Source: Rhabditoides inermis (taxonomy: Eukaryota > Nematoda > Chromadorea > Rhabditida > Rhabditidae). From it: DNA of 64,000 nt. The stretch lies in the NCBI GenBank assembly GCA_963966185.1, contig CAWZYM010000140.1, positions 186,001 to 250,000 of the forward strand. Reading direction: 5' to 3'. Of the stretch, positions 39,001-50,478 are shown one piece after another. The stretch's first letter is position 1. Each line of letters opens with the position of its first letter. The translations under genes and the position numbers were made by a program. The notes under the pieces were generated by a model, which was not told the DNA's origin, made no database searches, and saw only the letters and a list, made by a program, of their open reading frames with translations.

Positions 39001-39538
39001 TTTCCACGTTCACACATGGCAAGCGCACCGAGCTGCTTACCACGGCCCCTCGGGCCATTACTTCACCAAGCGACTAAGGGATCCATAAAGCCCTCGGTTT
39101 GGTGTAGCCGTGGCGCTTGCACCGGCGCTTTCGGGGTCTCCCACTACTCCCTATCCCAGGGAGAGGACAAGTCACACTAGATGACTTCGCCGACATCCAT
39201 TGTGTGGGAGTATGGTAGTTTGAGTGCATGGTCTCTCCCTACACCCCAGATCAATCGGTCGTTTTGATCCCTCACACCCAGGTCTGGCCGTTTCGACAGA
39301 CACCTCCAACACAGTCAGGATGAATACCGCACGGGCAATAGGTCCTGCCGGCGTACCAAACTATACAGGTGGTCCTACCAGGTTGCCCCAGCAGGTGGCC
39401 GAGTATTTAACCGATCTGTTAGCAGGGGCCTGCACCACGTTCTGATCCCTATTGCTTACAGACTTGAAACGAATCGTTCTAACTTCCCCATTCCACTCTT
39501 CTATTCCGTCCAGGCCCGATCATTCCAGCCATCAAAAC
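38998..39538 (-). other. R4-like 3' UTR
   Basis: Non-coding sequence between the stop at 39,539 and the 28S junction. It shares scattered blocks with the 3' half of the internally deleted elements at 32,221-32,700 and 45,015-45,600. In R2-type elements the 3' UTR RNA is what the reverse transcriptase recognises for target-primed synthesis, so conservation here suggests shared machinery. This is inference. Confidence 0.7.
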
Positions 39539-42500
39539 TCACGTCTCGGAAACTTTCCTGATCAGACCAAGATGCGCCTTGATCACCCTCATAGTCCCGA
39601 GCATTGCGCTACGTGACATGCGCTCGAACAAGGTCTGTGCCTTTCCTGCGGAGATGCCTAGGGTTTGAGCAAACATCTCCACTTGTCCATTTAACACTTC
39701 ACCGCACACACCGATCACTACAGGGACGACCAGTACCTCGCACCCAAATTGATTCTGAAGATCCCCACAAAGGTTCACATCCGACTCATAGGGCACTTGC
39801 ACGCTAAGGGCTTGCTCCTGGGAGTTCACCGCATAGCGCTGGTACTTGATTTGGTACTGGGTCTCCATGAAAGTGAAGTGGGATACCGATACCTCTATCA
39901 AAACAATACGTTTGTACTGTCTTGGTGGGTTGTCTCCCTCGTGCTTTTCGAAAAGGACCAAGTCTGGCTTTCTGTGCTTCATACGTCCAAGCGTCCGCAT
40001 TGGCACGTCCACCAGTATCTTGACCTTCCCGTTTTCGTACGTGGTTACCGCTCTCCTATTCCAGCCAATTCGATCCATGCCTCCTAATTCAAGAAGCAGG
40101 TCTAAGATCTTCCTAGCAACACTATCGTGCCACTCTGTTATCTTGGTGGAGAACCATTTTTCGCATCTCGTTACGATATGCTTCACGGTCTCCGGCTGCT
40201 TGTGGCATCCTCTGCAAATAGGGTTCATCGCAGATCCAACATTGTTCTCTTGCACGCCAACGCATATTCGCATTGTATTGGGATTAACCCGGCCTAACTC
40301 GAACTGCAAGAAAGACTGCTTCAGATCCAGCGATCTGGTTCTGAGCACAGCCCCGGCGGTTTCTAGCGTAGCCCACTCCTTAAGAGCGACTTGCGACAAG
40401 TTATCCATAATTTTCCTCCGACAGTAACGTGCAGCTTTACGGACTGTTCCAAATTCTCGAGAGTCAATTAAGACCCTCAAGCTTTCCTTGTCCACTGACG
40501 TTTCCATGCCGGACATGGCGGCCACCCTCATAAGGTCAGAGATCAACGATCTCTTTTTACGGTTGTCCTCACTCAGGTGCAATCTTGACAGGCCACGCAA
40601 GCGTGGAGTCATTAGTAGGTATAGGGCCGCCTTCATCGTGGCGCACCGAAGTACCTCCACGAAGCTAGTGAACCCTAACCCACCTTTTGCACCAGCCAGA
40701 TGTGTTCGACACGCCACCGACTTTGCGTACCTTATACCACTCCTATAGAGTACTTCTCTGACAGTTCCCTCGCGAATTTCTCCATCGAGAGATACGCCCC
40801 TCGAAAGCGGGCGTTCTGGAAGATGTAACTAACCTTAGGCACTATCACAGTACGGAAGGAACACGCCATCTGTCCAATCGTAAGCCCAGACTTTGCAATA
40901 GTACCTAAGTACTGGATCACGGTGTCTTTTAGCTTCGATAGATTAGACTCGTGCGCTACCCCCGCGTGCTGCATTATACCAAGATACTTGTATGGCGTAT
41001 CGCCCGTCACCAGCGGTACCCCGGGAGTTAACTCCCTAGGGCCCAATACCTTCTCATCTTGGTTGCCCGCGGCCCTCTCCGAAGGAAGACGGTCAGTGGA
41101 CGTCGGGATGGGATCACCCCCCTTCAGCCCCTGATACGCGCACTTTCCCTCATTGAGTTGTAAGCCAATTGAAGCACCCATCTGTTTCACGAGAATGAAT
41201 TGCTTCGCAGCTTCCAGACCTACGCCTGAAAATATTTTCAGGTCATCCATGTAAAACATGTGAGTTAGCCTAGTGGATTCACCCCAGGTTTGTCCTCCAG
41301 TCTGGTAGCCATGGCCTCGCTCATTCATCGCTGAGGTAATTGGAGTTAAAGCCAAGCAGAAGAGAAGGGGGGAGAGGCAGTCGCCCTGGTAGACTCCCGA
41401 CTTCACCTTCACCCTGCCATGGTCCTCTCCGTTAACCTCAAGCACGGTCTCCCAAGTGCCCATGAGCTTTCGGAAAACATCTACCATGCCTCGGCCGAAG
41501 CCGTACACCTTGAGGAGCCACAGAATATACTCGTGCGATATGGAGTCAAACGCTTTCGCGAAATCAATCCAATACACGTGCAATTCCTTTTTCTTTTGAG
41601 CCCTTGAATCCAAGGCAATACCACTGTCAATCAAGTGGGCTTCGAGGCAAGCCTCTAACCCCCTCTTCATGGCCAGCTGTTCCTTTGGGACTCCGTTATC
41701 CTCAAGATGTGCCTCTATCCACGATGCTGTCACCGAAGTGAACAGTTTGTAAACCGTGTTGAGACAAGCAATGGGTCGATACTCCCCTGGGCTCGATGGA
41801 TTTGGCGATTTAGGAATAAGTACAGTTCGACCTTTACCCATAAAGGCAGGTACTTCAGTTTTTCCAAGATGAATCCCGCAAACTAGCCTCGCTAAAGGCA
41901 GGTGTACAGCCCAGAGGGCCTTCCATCAATACCCTTGAATACCATCTGGTCCAGGTGCCTTCCAAGGTTTACTTCTTTTCAGAGCTCCCTGTAGCCCTTT
42001 CAGAGTGTCAGCTTCACTCGGCACCTTGAATAGGGGAGTTCCCCCTTCGCGGCGCTGTTTGGCAAACTTCCTGAAAGCACAACCTGGCCTGAAGCGCTTA
42101 CTCCTCCCGAACATTTTGATCCAGAAGTCCTTGGTGCGGTTCTTACCTGCCTGGTGGGTGGTCGTTCGTTTGCGGTCCGACTTGCCCTTGGGTAAGCCAC
42201 CGCGATGCGCTAGACGCAATTTCCGTCTAGCCGACTCAGCTGCTCTTCTACTGAGCTCCAATTGCTTGATGTGAAGGGACTGTTTGATATCCTCAACACG
42301 CATTTGGGCATCCTTCACCGATGGGGTAGAACTCACACCAGAGGCCTGGAGTGTCAATGGAGACGGAGGCGTGCCAACATCCATTTCTGTTTCCTGGCAG
42401 CCCTCCAAAAGGAGCAGCTCTTTCCTCAATTCCTCAATCTCCATCACGGTCTGTTCGCGCCAAGTTTCCCTCTCGTCAGTTGCACGCTCAGCTTTAGTCG

Positions 42501-43623
42501 ATTCATCCAGCGTTTCCGCCAGACTCTTCGCTATCGCATAAACGGCGGCGACCAAAATCTCTAGAGTCGAACCCTGTACTCTCAACGTTTGTTTAATGAG
42601 GGCGTTAGCCTCTGGAAGGTACACTCTGAGTCTTTCCTTGTTTCCCGATATCTTGGGAGCCTTCCTGATCTTGGTCGAGAGGTCGAACTTCAAGGCGTTC
42701 GCTAAGTTGTGATGGTACTTGATATAAAGACCAGAACGCGCATTTGCTGCAGCTCTGTCTTGCTCTTCTGTGCAACCATCCCAGCAGTGCGCTTCACCAG
42801 TTAAGGTTCCGCTCCCGTAAGGTTCACTGTCACTCGCCGCGACAGATAGGTTGGCAGAGGGATTAGCTTGACGCATTAACTCCTCTGGCATCACAGTCTC
42901 TTTCTCAGGTTGGCTATCCTCCAGAGACTGCGTCGGTGGGCTCGACAAGCGGTACCGTTTTCGTCTGGGTCCTCCCTCAGGGCTTGCTACCGCACGTTTC
43001 CTAATTCTGACGCTGGATTCGTTTGACTCGGGGTCGTCGATATCCATGTCGCGGAGACTCATCTCTGAGTCGGGTCTAGCTACCGCTCCCAGTTCTTCGG
43101 CACTCCCTGCGGTAGGAGTCAATAGAAGAGTGGCCTCTCCCCCCGGCTGACCTTCCCCCCGAAGGGGTTGTCCATCCAGGAATGAGTTGCGCCTTCTAAT
43201 CGTAGACAACCTTGAGTTCAAGGCTATCACCGTGAGTCCAGTACCCGGGAAGTAGATTTCCCATGATTCTTGAATGCACACCACAGTCTTACTACGCGAT
43301 TCCTCCCATAGTCTGCGCTCCTCATCGGCCGTCCATACAACGCCTCTACCCCGAAGGGCTCGGGCATGTACTATTGCCATGTCATTATGGTTGTTCCGGT
43401 CCGGTCCCATTGTTCTTAATAGGGACTTGTCATTGCTGGGATCATCCGAAGAATTACCCGCGTTCTGACTATCGGTGCGAACCAGGTCTTGGGTTTCCCC
43501 ATGGGTTGGTGTACGCTTGCTATCAGATCCCCCCGGGCACGCACTACCAGGAAGGGACCGCTCCACCTGGGATCTTTCACCCAGAGAAGAGCACGGACGG
43601 TTATCTTTTGCTGACATTATCAT
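39539..43623 (-). pseudogene. R4-like retrotransposon polyprotein (Myb - RT - CCHC - REL endonuclease), broken
   Basis: Codons run from MIMSAKDNR at 43,623. Near residue 95 a Myb/SANT-like segment (VVWTADEERRLWEE, then YFPGTGLTVIALNSRL) probably binds rDNA. Around 43-42 kb the sequence is acidic and helical. The reverse transcriptase has YRPIACLNTVYKL, motif A WIDFAKAFDS, motif B GVYQGDCLSPLLFCLAL, and the catalytic FYMDD. The last part has a Cys-x2-Cys-x8-His-x4-Cys finger (CRGCHKQPETVKHIVTRC) and a restriction-like endonuclease signature, RKPDLVLFEK then RIVLIEVSV. Two lesions: TGA at 41,926-41,928 in place of a probable Trp after GPDGIQGY, with the frame open on both sides; and a frameshift near 40,740-40,760 joining the RT to the ACRTHLAGAKGGLGF region. 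Otherwise the ORF is intact, so decay is recent or the lesions are sequence errors. Confidence 0.88.
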
Positions 43624-44991
43624 GATTGAGAGTAACGGAGCTCACCGGTTTCACACTTACTGCCCCAGATCTACTGGACAGCGGGCACACTACAGGCTTT
43701 CGCAAGTAGTCAGAACTCTTCTAACGCAGTGCCCTCAGGACCCCTCTTGCGATCGCGATCACTTTCCGTGATAGGGTTGGCGCGCGGCAACGTGGTTGGA
43801 GTATCTACCCTCCCTCCAGCTTGCCTTGGAGGGTTCTCGGTGCTGTTAGTCCAGCACTTACCGCAGCCTCCTAGGAGACGAGAACCAACAACCTGGGCGG
43901 TTACCGATTTAGATCACGCTAAGTGGGCTACGCCATCTTAGGTGCTCTGTGCCTTCTTTCCGAAGTTCGGTCACTGCACTTGCGAGTAGGTGATTTGGCT
44001 CAGTGCTAAGCCTCATCAGCTATCCTAGGACGGAGACTCCCCTTTCGGTTTGCCTCGTCAACTCGGCGGCGTCGGGACTTACATCGGGACACTTGGTCCA
44101 TCCCAATGCCTGGGTTCGCTTTCGCTACTTCCTTGGGGTTTCACTCTCCGATCCGCCCCAATTTGCCCAAAAGTGTAAAGGGGTCTCCACACGAGCCTAG
44201 ACTCGCGGGAGACCCCAGTGCACCTTCAGGCAATTATTCACTTAAAAGCAAAAGGGGATCCACTGCAAGCTTAACGCTCACAGCAGATCCCCAATTACTC
44301 TAAAGTGAAAAGGGGGATCCCTTGAGAGCAAGCTCTCAAAGGACCCCCCTATGTTTGTCAAATCTCCAAGTCTAATTCCACTCCATTCAAGAAGCAAGCT
44401 CCTTGAACTTCAATTCCTTAGTCCTGAATAGTCGTTTCCGACCTGAGATAAGAGGTACACTCTGACACCCGACTTCCGTCGGTTCCATACTGGTGCGTCC
44501 CCTTACCTCGTTTCGCCACTCGAGCCCATTCTGCAAGTCAGTTTCCTGCTTGCTGTTCTCGGCGACTCGGCCTTGTTTGCGGAGCACCCGCTCAGGCCTC
44601 TGTCCTCAGTGAAGTTTACCTTTGACACCCGATCCTTGCGGATGGTACCATCGCTAGCTCTCCACCAGTCCAGTCGCCTCAAGAGTCAAACCGCAAGTAT
44701 CCTTGCTGACTACACTAAGACTTGGTACTTTTTGCAGTACCTAGTATGGACTTTGGTGACCTCTAAAAGTGAAAAGGGGACCCCCCAAGGCTTGCGCCTC
44801 AGGGAGTCCCCTTGATCATCAATCAGAAGTCGGTTAGGACACTGGCCTGCTTTAGCCTACGACTTTCGTCATAGTTATTGAATGGCACCACGGAGAGGTC
44901 TCAGGTTTTTCACCTAAGCAAGTTTGTCACGTTTGGTTCATCGTTCCAACGTTTACTTGAGCAGACCTTTCGAGAGCCCCAGAGGGACTCC
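43624..44991 (-). promoter_or_regulatory. R4-like 5' UTR with four GGGG/CCCC stem-loops
   Basis: Four imperfect inverted repeats of 33-39 nt lie at 44,180-44,216 (ggggtctcc / ggagacccc with inner cgag/ctcg), 44,254-44,292 (ggggatc / gatcccc with inner ctgc/gcag), 44,312-44,347 (ggggg / ccccc with inner ttgagag/ctctcaa) and 44,776-44,811 (ggggac / gtcccc). On the plus strand each is preceded by an A-rich AAAGTGAAAAGG-like motif, so the repeats share a common origin but have different arm sequences with compensating changes. They may be structured RNA used in translation or packaging. The remainder of the UTR is unassigned. Confidence 0.6.
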
Positions 44992-45014
44992 CGTTAATCC
45001 ATTCATGCGCGTCA
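44992..45014 (-). repeat. 23-bp 28S target-site duplication, upstream copy
   Basis: Identical to 38,975-38,997. The minus strand begins TGACGCGCATG and ends GGATTAACG. It separates the 3' end of the internally deleted element (45,015 onward) from the 5' end of the full R4-like element. Confidence 0.85.
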
Positions 45015-45606
45015 CATTTACCGCGTTACCACGGCTTGGTGCACCGGGCTGCTTACCAACGCCCCTCAGGACTACTTTCAACCAGCGACTAAAGTATCCA
45101 TAGTCCCTCGGTTTGGAATAGCACTGGCGCTTGCACCGACGCTTTCGGGGTCCACCACTACTCTCTTAACCAGAGAGAGGACATGTCACCATTAAGGTAA
45201 CATCGCCGACATCCATAGTGCGGTGGCAACGTAGCTCGAGGGCATGCTCTCTAACTACACCCCAGATCAGTCGGTCGTTCCGATCTCTCACACCCACTAT
45301 CGATCGTTTCGACAGACACATCCAGTACTGGAGGGTTGAGTACCACTCTGACCATATGTTCCGCCGGCGTCCCAATAGGTACAGGTGGTCCACATCAGGT
45401 TTCCCCAACGGGTGGCAGAGTATCTTGCCGACCTGGTAGCAGGGTCCAGACGTTGTCCCCTATGGTGCTACCAGGCTTAAAACTGGGCTAACGTAGAACA
45501 CGCTTCACCTTGTTCGGGCCGAAGCCCTGATCGAACCGAAGTCCAATCATCAGGTAGGAGCTCCCCCGGGCAGATATTCGACCTTGCGTCTATTTCATTG
45601 TATTGA

Positions 45607-46684
45607 CTAGCGCTCCGGCGCGCTGTCGCGCGCCTACGCACTAGGTATACGAAAAAGAAAATAGAAGAATAGTTCGTCTTGCATGTTTGATAAATGATTG
45701 CTCTCCAATGACTCTTGCGAAGTAACATATACTCTGCGCCAGAGCGATAGTTTTCGATCTACCTCGCTTGCAGTTCGAAATACGGTGCCATAACCGTCTG
45801 TCTCTCTTGTTTTGCGCGCTATTGCCAAGATCTGACTCTCCGTCTTCCTCTGATCTACCCCACCGCGCGCAACTTATTGCGGGCATAAAACTATACACGC
45901 AAGGGTTGTAGTTGAAGTGTTCAAGTTCTTTGTTGTTTGTATATGTATCTTAATTTTTTTGTCTTTTCTAACTATCTCTCCTACTTCTTTTTCACCTATT
46001 TTATGTTTCACAGATGTACACCGCCCCATCTCTTTCTCCTCTACACTGTTCTGTCTACTTTCCATCCTATCTCCCTCCTCCTCCCCCCCGCCCCTCTCTC
46101 TCTCTCTTTCTCTCTTTCTCTCTCTCTCTCCCCTCGACACAGTTCTACTTTCCCCTATCTCTCCTCTCTCTCTTCTCCCTCTACCACTGTCTCCCTATCT
46201 ATTTCTCTCTTTCTCTTTCTCTCTCAGTATTATGTTCTCTAGAAACAGTATTATATTCTCTATTGTCTACTCTACTGTCAACTTTCTAGAGACAATACTA
46301 ATACTACATATGCTCTTGTTTGTCTACTGCATCTTTTTCTTTCAATGTGACAAAAACTTTCTAGAGACATTACTATGTTTTCTTCTGTCTACTTCAACCT
46401 TTCGTCACCTCTTCCACTCTTACTTTCACATCTGCAGTAATCACTATCACTGCGACTTTCGAAAGACAGTTATGTCTACTCTCCCTTCTCTCTCCTCCTT
46501 TCTCTCTCCTACCCTCTCTCTCTCCCCATCTTTCTCTCTCTTGTCTATTCTCACGTCTCCGCATCGGTGACAACAATTTTCTAGAGACAGTACTATGGCA
46601 CCTTCTGTCTACTCTTCTACTCTCACGTCTACAGCAGTCACTGCGACTATGGAGAGACAGTTATGCCTATTCTCCCTCTTTTCT

Positions 46685-46735
<51 letters not shown>

Positions 46736-46886
46736 CCAATCTCACGTCTTCGCAGCGGTGACAACAACATTCTAGAAAAAGTACTATAATACCTTCTGTC
46801 TACTCTTCTACTCTCACGTCTGCAGCAGTCACTGCGACTTTCGAGAGAAAGTTATGCCTACTCTCTCTCTTCCCTCCTTCTCCTCC

Positions 46887-46936
<50 letters not shown>

Positions 46937-47090
46937 CCAATCTCACGTCTTCGCAGCGGTGACAACAACATTCTAGAAAAAGTACTATAATACCTTCTGT
47001 CTACTCTTCTACTCTCACGTCTGCAGCAGTCACTGCGACTTTCGAGAGAAAGTTATGCCTACTCTCTCTCTTCCCTCCTTCTCCTCCCTC

Positions 47091-47140
<50 letters not shown>

Positions 47141-48494
47141 TTCTCTTGTCTATTCTCACGTCTCTGCATCGGTGACAACAACTTTCTAGAGACAGTACTA
47201 TGGCACCTTCTGTCTACTCTTCTATTCTCACATCTGCAGTAGTCACTGCGACTTTCGAGAGACAGTTATGTAAAAACTTTTTCAAACAGAAAGTACTAAT
47301 CTCTTATCTACTGTCTTCTTTCCCTACTGTCTACTCTCTCACGTTCTGAAAATATAATTTGATCGCCTGTGCTTGCCAAATGACATGTAAGGTGAACTCG
47401 ATTCTCACCTCACCTCACTTCCACTCGACACTGTACTGCATCGAAAAGCGGAATTTCAGGCTGAATATGTACAAGAGTACAGGTAATAAACTCAAAACTT
47501 ACTTTCAACTGAAAAAAATATACAGTACACAGTTCTATATTACGTCTACAATGACTTCGAGAAAAGAAGCCGGCTGGCGCGCCCTAACACGTTGTGCGCA
47601 CGTGTGAAGGAGTTTGAAACAGTTTGAGGTTGATTTGATCGTTAGAAAACACTATCTATTGACGTCTAGAAACATTTTACTTAACTTTCAACCTTCAACG
47701 TTTCGTTTTGTCAAAGTTATTCGTTGAAGATAGAAATTTTGTCTTTTTCCACTGACTCAATTCATTCTTGTTATATTTAGACATAATCCTTTCGAAAAAA
47801 ACACACAACTGAGTGGATATGGGTCAGTGATTGCGAATGCCAACTATTCGTTATCGATCCGTTGACCTGGCGGCTGGTAGCGAGCAATCCGGTGGGCGCG
47901 ACCCCAGCAAGTAACGCGCGCTCAGAAAATGTCTAATACTGTATGAAGACAAAGTCCGATCGATCTGAAACTCTGACAGAAGGGCTTTTTTGCCCATAAA
48001 AGCTTAAGTTTACAAATTGGACCCTCTATCTCGTCTGTACGAAAAGTCGATCATATTCGCCATATTTGGTGACTTTTCAAAAAAGGAAACCAGTTTCTAT
48101 AATCTATTATACGTAATCTTTCTTCTGTTCAATTTTTAGAGAAATCTAAGATCATGAATTTTGGGTGCATTTTGGGTACATTCGCTTATTTGGGCATGAA
48201 GATGAGGTCACAGGCAGCTGGTATCGCGGCTATCGACTTTTTCTAGGTCAATTCACCTACTCTCCAAATTTGGTTCTAATTGAAGTATTTTGAAATTTTT
48301 CTCCATAGTTAAGAGATTAGGTGATAACTATGATTAGGAGATCGCTATTGACGAGATATTTGGAATTTTGCGTACTGGGGTTTTGAAGAAACTTTTTAGA
48401 AGAAGTGAAGTGAGAATACTGATTTTGAAGAAAGATAACTTTCCGGAAAGAAGGACAGACAGACACCATAGTAAATATTAGTATGCAAGGGGGA
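45607..48494 (-). mobile_element. Non-autonomous Helitron, copy 1 (2.9 kb)
   Basis: Read on the minus strand it starts TCCCCCTTGCATACTAATA at 48,494 and ends with a hairpin GGCGCGC-GACA-GCGCGCC (45,617-45,634), six bases, then CTAG (45,607-45,610), followed by host T. TC at the 5' end, a hairpin, CTAG at the 3' end and no target duplication define Helitrons. The empty site at 32,812/32,813 confirms both borders to within 1 nt. No Rep/helicase ORF is present. The interior has CT tracts and a tandem repeat of about 190-210 bp, four copies (46,560-47,270), each containing a gtgacaacaa...tctaga...gtcactgcgac block. Confidence 0.9.
46560..47275. repeat. Tandem 190-210-bp repeat with CT tracts inside the Helitron
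   Basis: The block ggtgacaacaa followed by ttctagag(a), ctgtctactc and gtcactgcgact recurs at about 46,566, 46,756, 46,959 and 47,170. Long CT runs of variable length occupy 46,690-46,735, 46,890-46,935 and 47,095-47,137. The second Helitron carries only single versions of these blocks, so amplification happened in this copy. Confidence 0.75.
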
Positions 48495-48902
48495 CGCAGG
48501 AGTTATGCCGCGTAGCCGCTGATGCGCCGAAGCGCCTGCGGGATCTCGCTTGCCCTTGGTTATTCACCGACAGGCTTTCCATAGGCTTTGCGTGTTCAAG
48601 CACGACAGCCGTTGCGGATTTAGGCCGAGACCAGACTTGTCATTGCTGACCGTACCTGAAAGACACCTTCATTCCCAGCGTTCAGGCTCCGCTATCGAGA
48701 ATGCCCCCTTCCGCTTCGATGGTTGGTACAAGAGTACTTGCCGGAAGTAGGGATTTTAACACCAACTTTTAGTCTCATGTTTCGGGTCTGCAAGGCGACA
48801 GATGGCTACTGTTATTCGCCGTACCTTGTTTACCGAGTAAATTTTGGGGATGGTCTTCGGTCCCTGCTTTAAAACAGCAGGAATCGTCAAAATCCCCCTA
48901 AC

Positions 48903-48942
<40 letters not shown>
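48903..48942 (-). other. 28S rDNA fragment, 5' flank of the R4-like element (copy 2)
   Basis: Same 40-bp conserved 28S stretch as at 33,221-33,260, ending CATCTAATT at the element's 5' border. A relic only. Confidence 0.85.
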
Positions 48943-49220
48943 TAAAATGATGTTGTTGGGGAGTGTGTTCCATTGTGCAAAAACCCTACTGAAAAAACGT
49001 GCTGCTCTTTAAAGTTGTGTCAAAGCAAGGAATCAGGCGCCACCCATGAGAAACACGAGACCGGGAAGGTACAATGTTGAAGAGGCCAGAATACTCTAGA
49101 CTAGTGCGATTAGTCATAACCTTATGAATATACGCAATATCGTTTATTAAGCGTCGCTCTTCGAGCGTTTGGAGATCTAATAGCTGGAGGCGTTGGGGAT
49201 AAGTGAGCGAGAAAAAGCCG

Positions 49221-50018
49221 GAAAATGACAGTCAAAATGACAGGTGCGGTATCGATGCAATGCCGCTATGCGGCAACTTTTTTGTCGGTTCTCTTTGGCG
49301 GCGTATGTCGCCCTGTCGTCTTTCGATAGTTATGCAAATCTGAACTTGGATATCTGGAAAGCTGGCTCGCGCTGATTGGTGCACGTAATGAGCGAACAGT
49401 GAGGTAGAGAGTGTTGTCGCCCTTCTTTTCACTCGCAATGCCAGCGATGAAATCAAACACAGCATCACCTCTATGCCGACATCTACGCCGATGGGCGCCT
49501 GGGTGAAAAAGGTCTTTTTGTGATTGGTGAAGGGAACGGCATGTTTCCGAAGAAAGGAATAGTTGGTGTCGATAATCTTATTGTTATTCCCGGCAAATGT
49601 CACATATCATGACGAAGATGCTGGGTCAAATCTTGTCTGTGTGATAGCAAGACTCCCAATGATATCGTTTTGCTTGTCGATTTATGGTCATCCTTCACCG
49701 ATCATCAAACTATTATCAACCATATGCCTGTCGGAAAAAAAACCGTCACCGTCAACCCCAAGGCAACATGCATGATACAGCCTCTCGGCGTGTTCTTCTT
49801 TGGTCCGTTCAAACGATTTGTCAAGAAAGATAGATGTCCCCGTTGCGAAAACATTATTGCTTTGATTGTATGGTTATGAACAAACATCGTTGCTAGAAAC
49901 GATTCTCGAAATGAATTTGTGCTCATTATCAGAAGTTGTTATTATTCCATCTTGCAAAAAGTTTTGCTACATAGCGGCATTGCATCGATACCGCACCTGT
50001 CATTTTGACTGTCATTTT
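49221..50018. mobile_element. TIR DNA transposon with decayed transposase, copy 2
   Basis: Same element as at 33,539-34,336, shifted by about 15,682 bp, with identical terminal inverted repeats starting aaaatgacagtcaaaatgac. It was copied as part of the large segment, not separately transposed. Neighbouring sequence on both sides is shared with copy 1. Confidence 0.75.
49469..49879 (+). pseudogene. DDE transposase remnant, copy 2
   Basis: Same remnant as at 33,787-34,196. Here the homopolymer is A8, so the reading LVDLWSSFTDHQ continues in one frame through TVTVNPKATCMIQPLGVFFF and FKRFVKK to a stop at 49,879. The upstream piece ending GKCHIS still stops before it. The comparison shows the A7 version of copy 1 is a single-base loss. 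Still a pseudogene. Confidence 0.65.
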
Positions 50019-50073
50019 CAACTTTCCAACTCACTATCCATTCGGCCACGCTGCTGTTGTCGACAGGTCATTT

Positions 50074-50478
50074 TTATGGGTAGTCTATTCGAAGGCTGTC
50101 CGAATTGTTTTCAAACAACCATTTAGGAAAAGTTATGCTCATATTCGGAATCAGCATAAAAAACTGTGTATATGACCATTTTTCATAAGAATCCGCCAAG
50201 ACGAGTGCGCAAGCTGCCCTGTCAGAACACACCCATGACGTCATTCCCTTCTCAACCCTCCTTCTGTCTTCCCTCGCCACTCCCGTACACCTCCCATGGG
50301 TTTTCTTCCAGCATGTTGCACATGCATACACATTCTCCCCCAAGTCACCCATACACACTGCACAACTCGCACTTGTTCCCGGCCCATCTCTATTTCCATT
50401 CATTTTCTCCATTACGCTCGTGTTCGACGACACGCTCGAGGCAGAGACCGTCCGCGCCTTCTTATCAACTGGTATCAC
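50074..50478 (-). CDS. PHD/RING-like zinc-finger ORF, copy 2
   Basis: Same ORF as at 34,499-34,804 (CAVCMGDL, CATCWKKTHGRC, CSDRAACA), with W replacing R before CSDR. An 8-bp difference near 50,180 removes the downstream stop and extends the frame to about 134 codons. The extension reads into the DNA transposon's flank and is not expected to be functional. Function unknown. Confidence 0.38.
   Translation of the reverse strand: MIPVDKKARTVSASSVSSNTSVMEKMNGNRDGPGTSASCAVCMGDLGENVYACATCWKKTHGRCTGVAREDRRRVEKGMTSWVCSDRAACALVLADSYEKWSYTQFFMLIPNMSITFPKWLFENNSDSLRIDYP

Larger units (their letters stand above)
38998..44991 (-). mobile_element. R4-like site-specific non-LTR retrotransposon, nearly full length
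   Basis: A 5,994-bp element runs on the minus strand. From 5' to 3' it has a 1.37-kb 5' UTR with four hairpins, one long ORF (43,623-39,539) and a 0.54-kb 3' UTR. It abuts 28S rDNA at TGACGCGCATG, 27 bp downstream of the canonical R2 cut. A 23-bp target copy at 44,992-45,014 and the same 23 bp at 38,975-38,997 form the target-site duplication. The position between the R2 and R1 sites and the restriction-like endonuclease fit R4 elements of nematode rDNA, which I recall with a shorter (13-bp) duplication. It sits beside or within the 3' flank of the internally deleted element, so the two are nested in one rDNA relic. Confidence 0.85.
45015..48902 (-). mobile_element. Internally deleted R4-like element, copy 2, split by a Helitron
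   Basis: The two parts 45,015-45,606 and 48,495-48,902 together equal copy 1 (32,221-33,220) with a few substitutions. The Helitron 45,607-48,494 separates them. The 28S upstream flank follows at 48,903-48,942. Unlike copy 1, its 3' flank retains the whole 23-bp target and then the full-length R4-like element, showing that copy 1 has lost, or never had, that neighbour. Confidence 0.75.

Noticed and set aside
39846..40427. Plus-strand ORFs of 112-193 codons across the retrotransposon
   Set aside because: Antisense to the zinc-finger and endonuclease region, which shows clear conserved motifs.
45917..46570. 217-codon Ser/Leu/Phe-rich plus-strand ORF
   Set aside because: Translation of CT-rich Helitron interior; low complexity and absent from the second Helitron.
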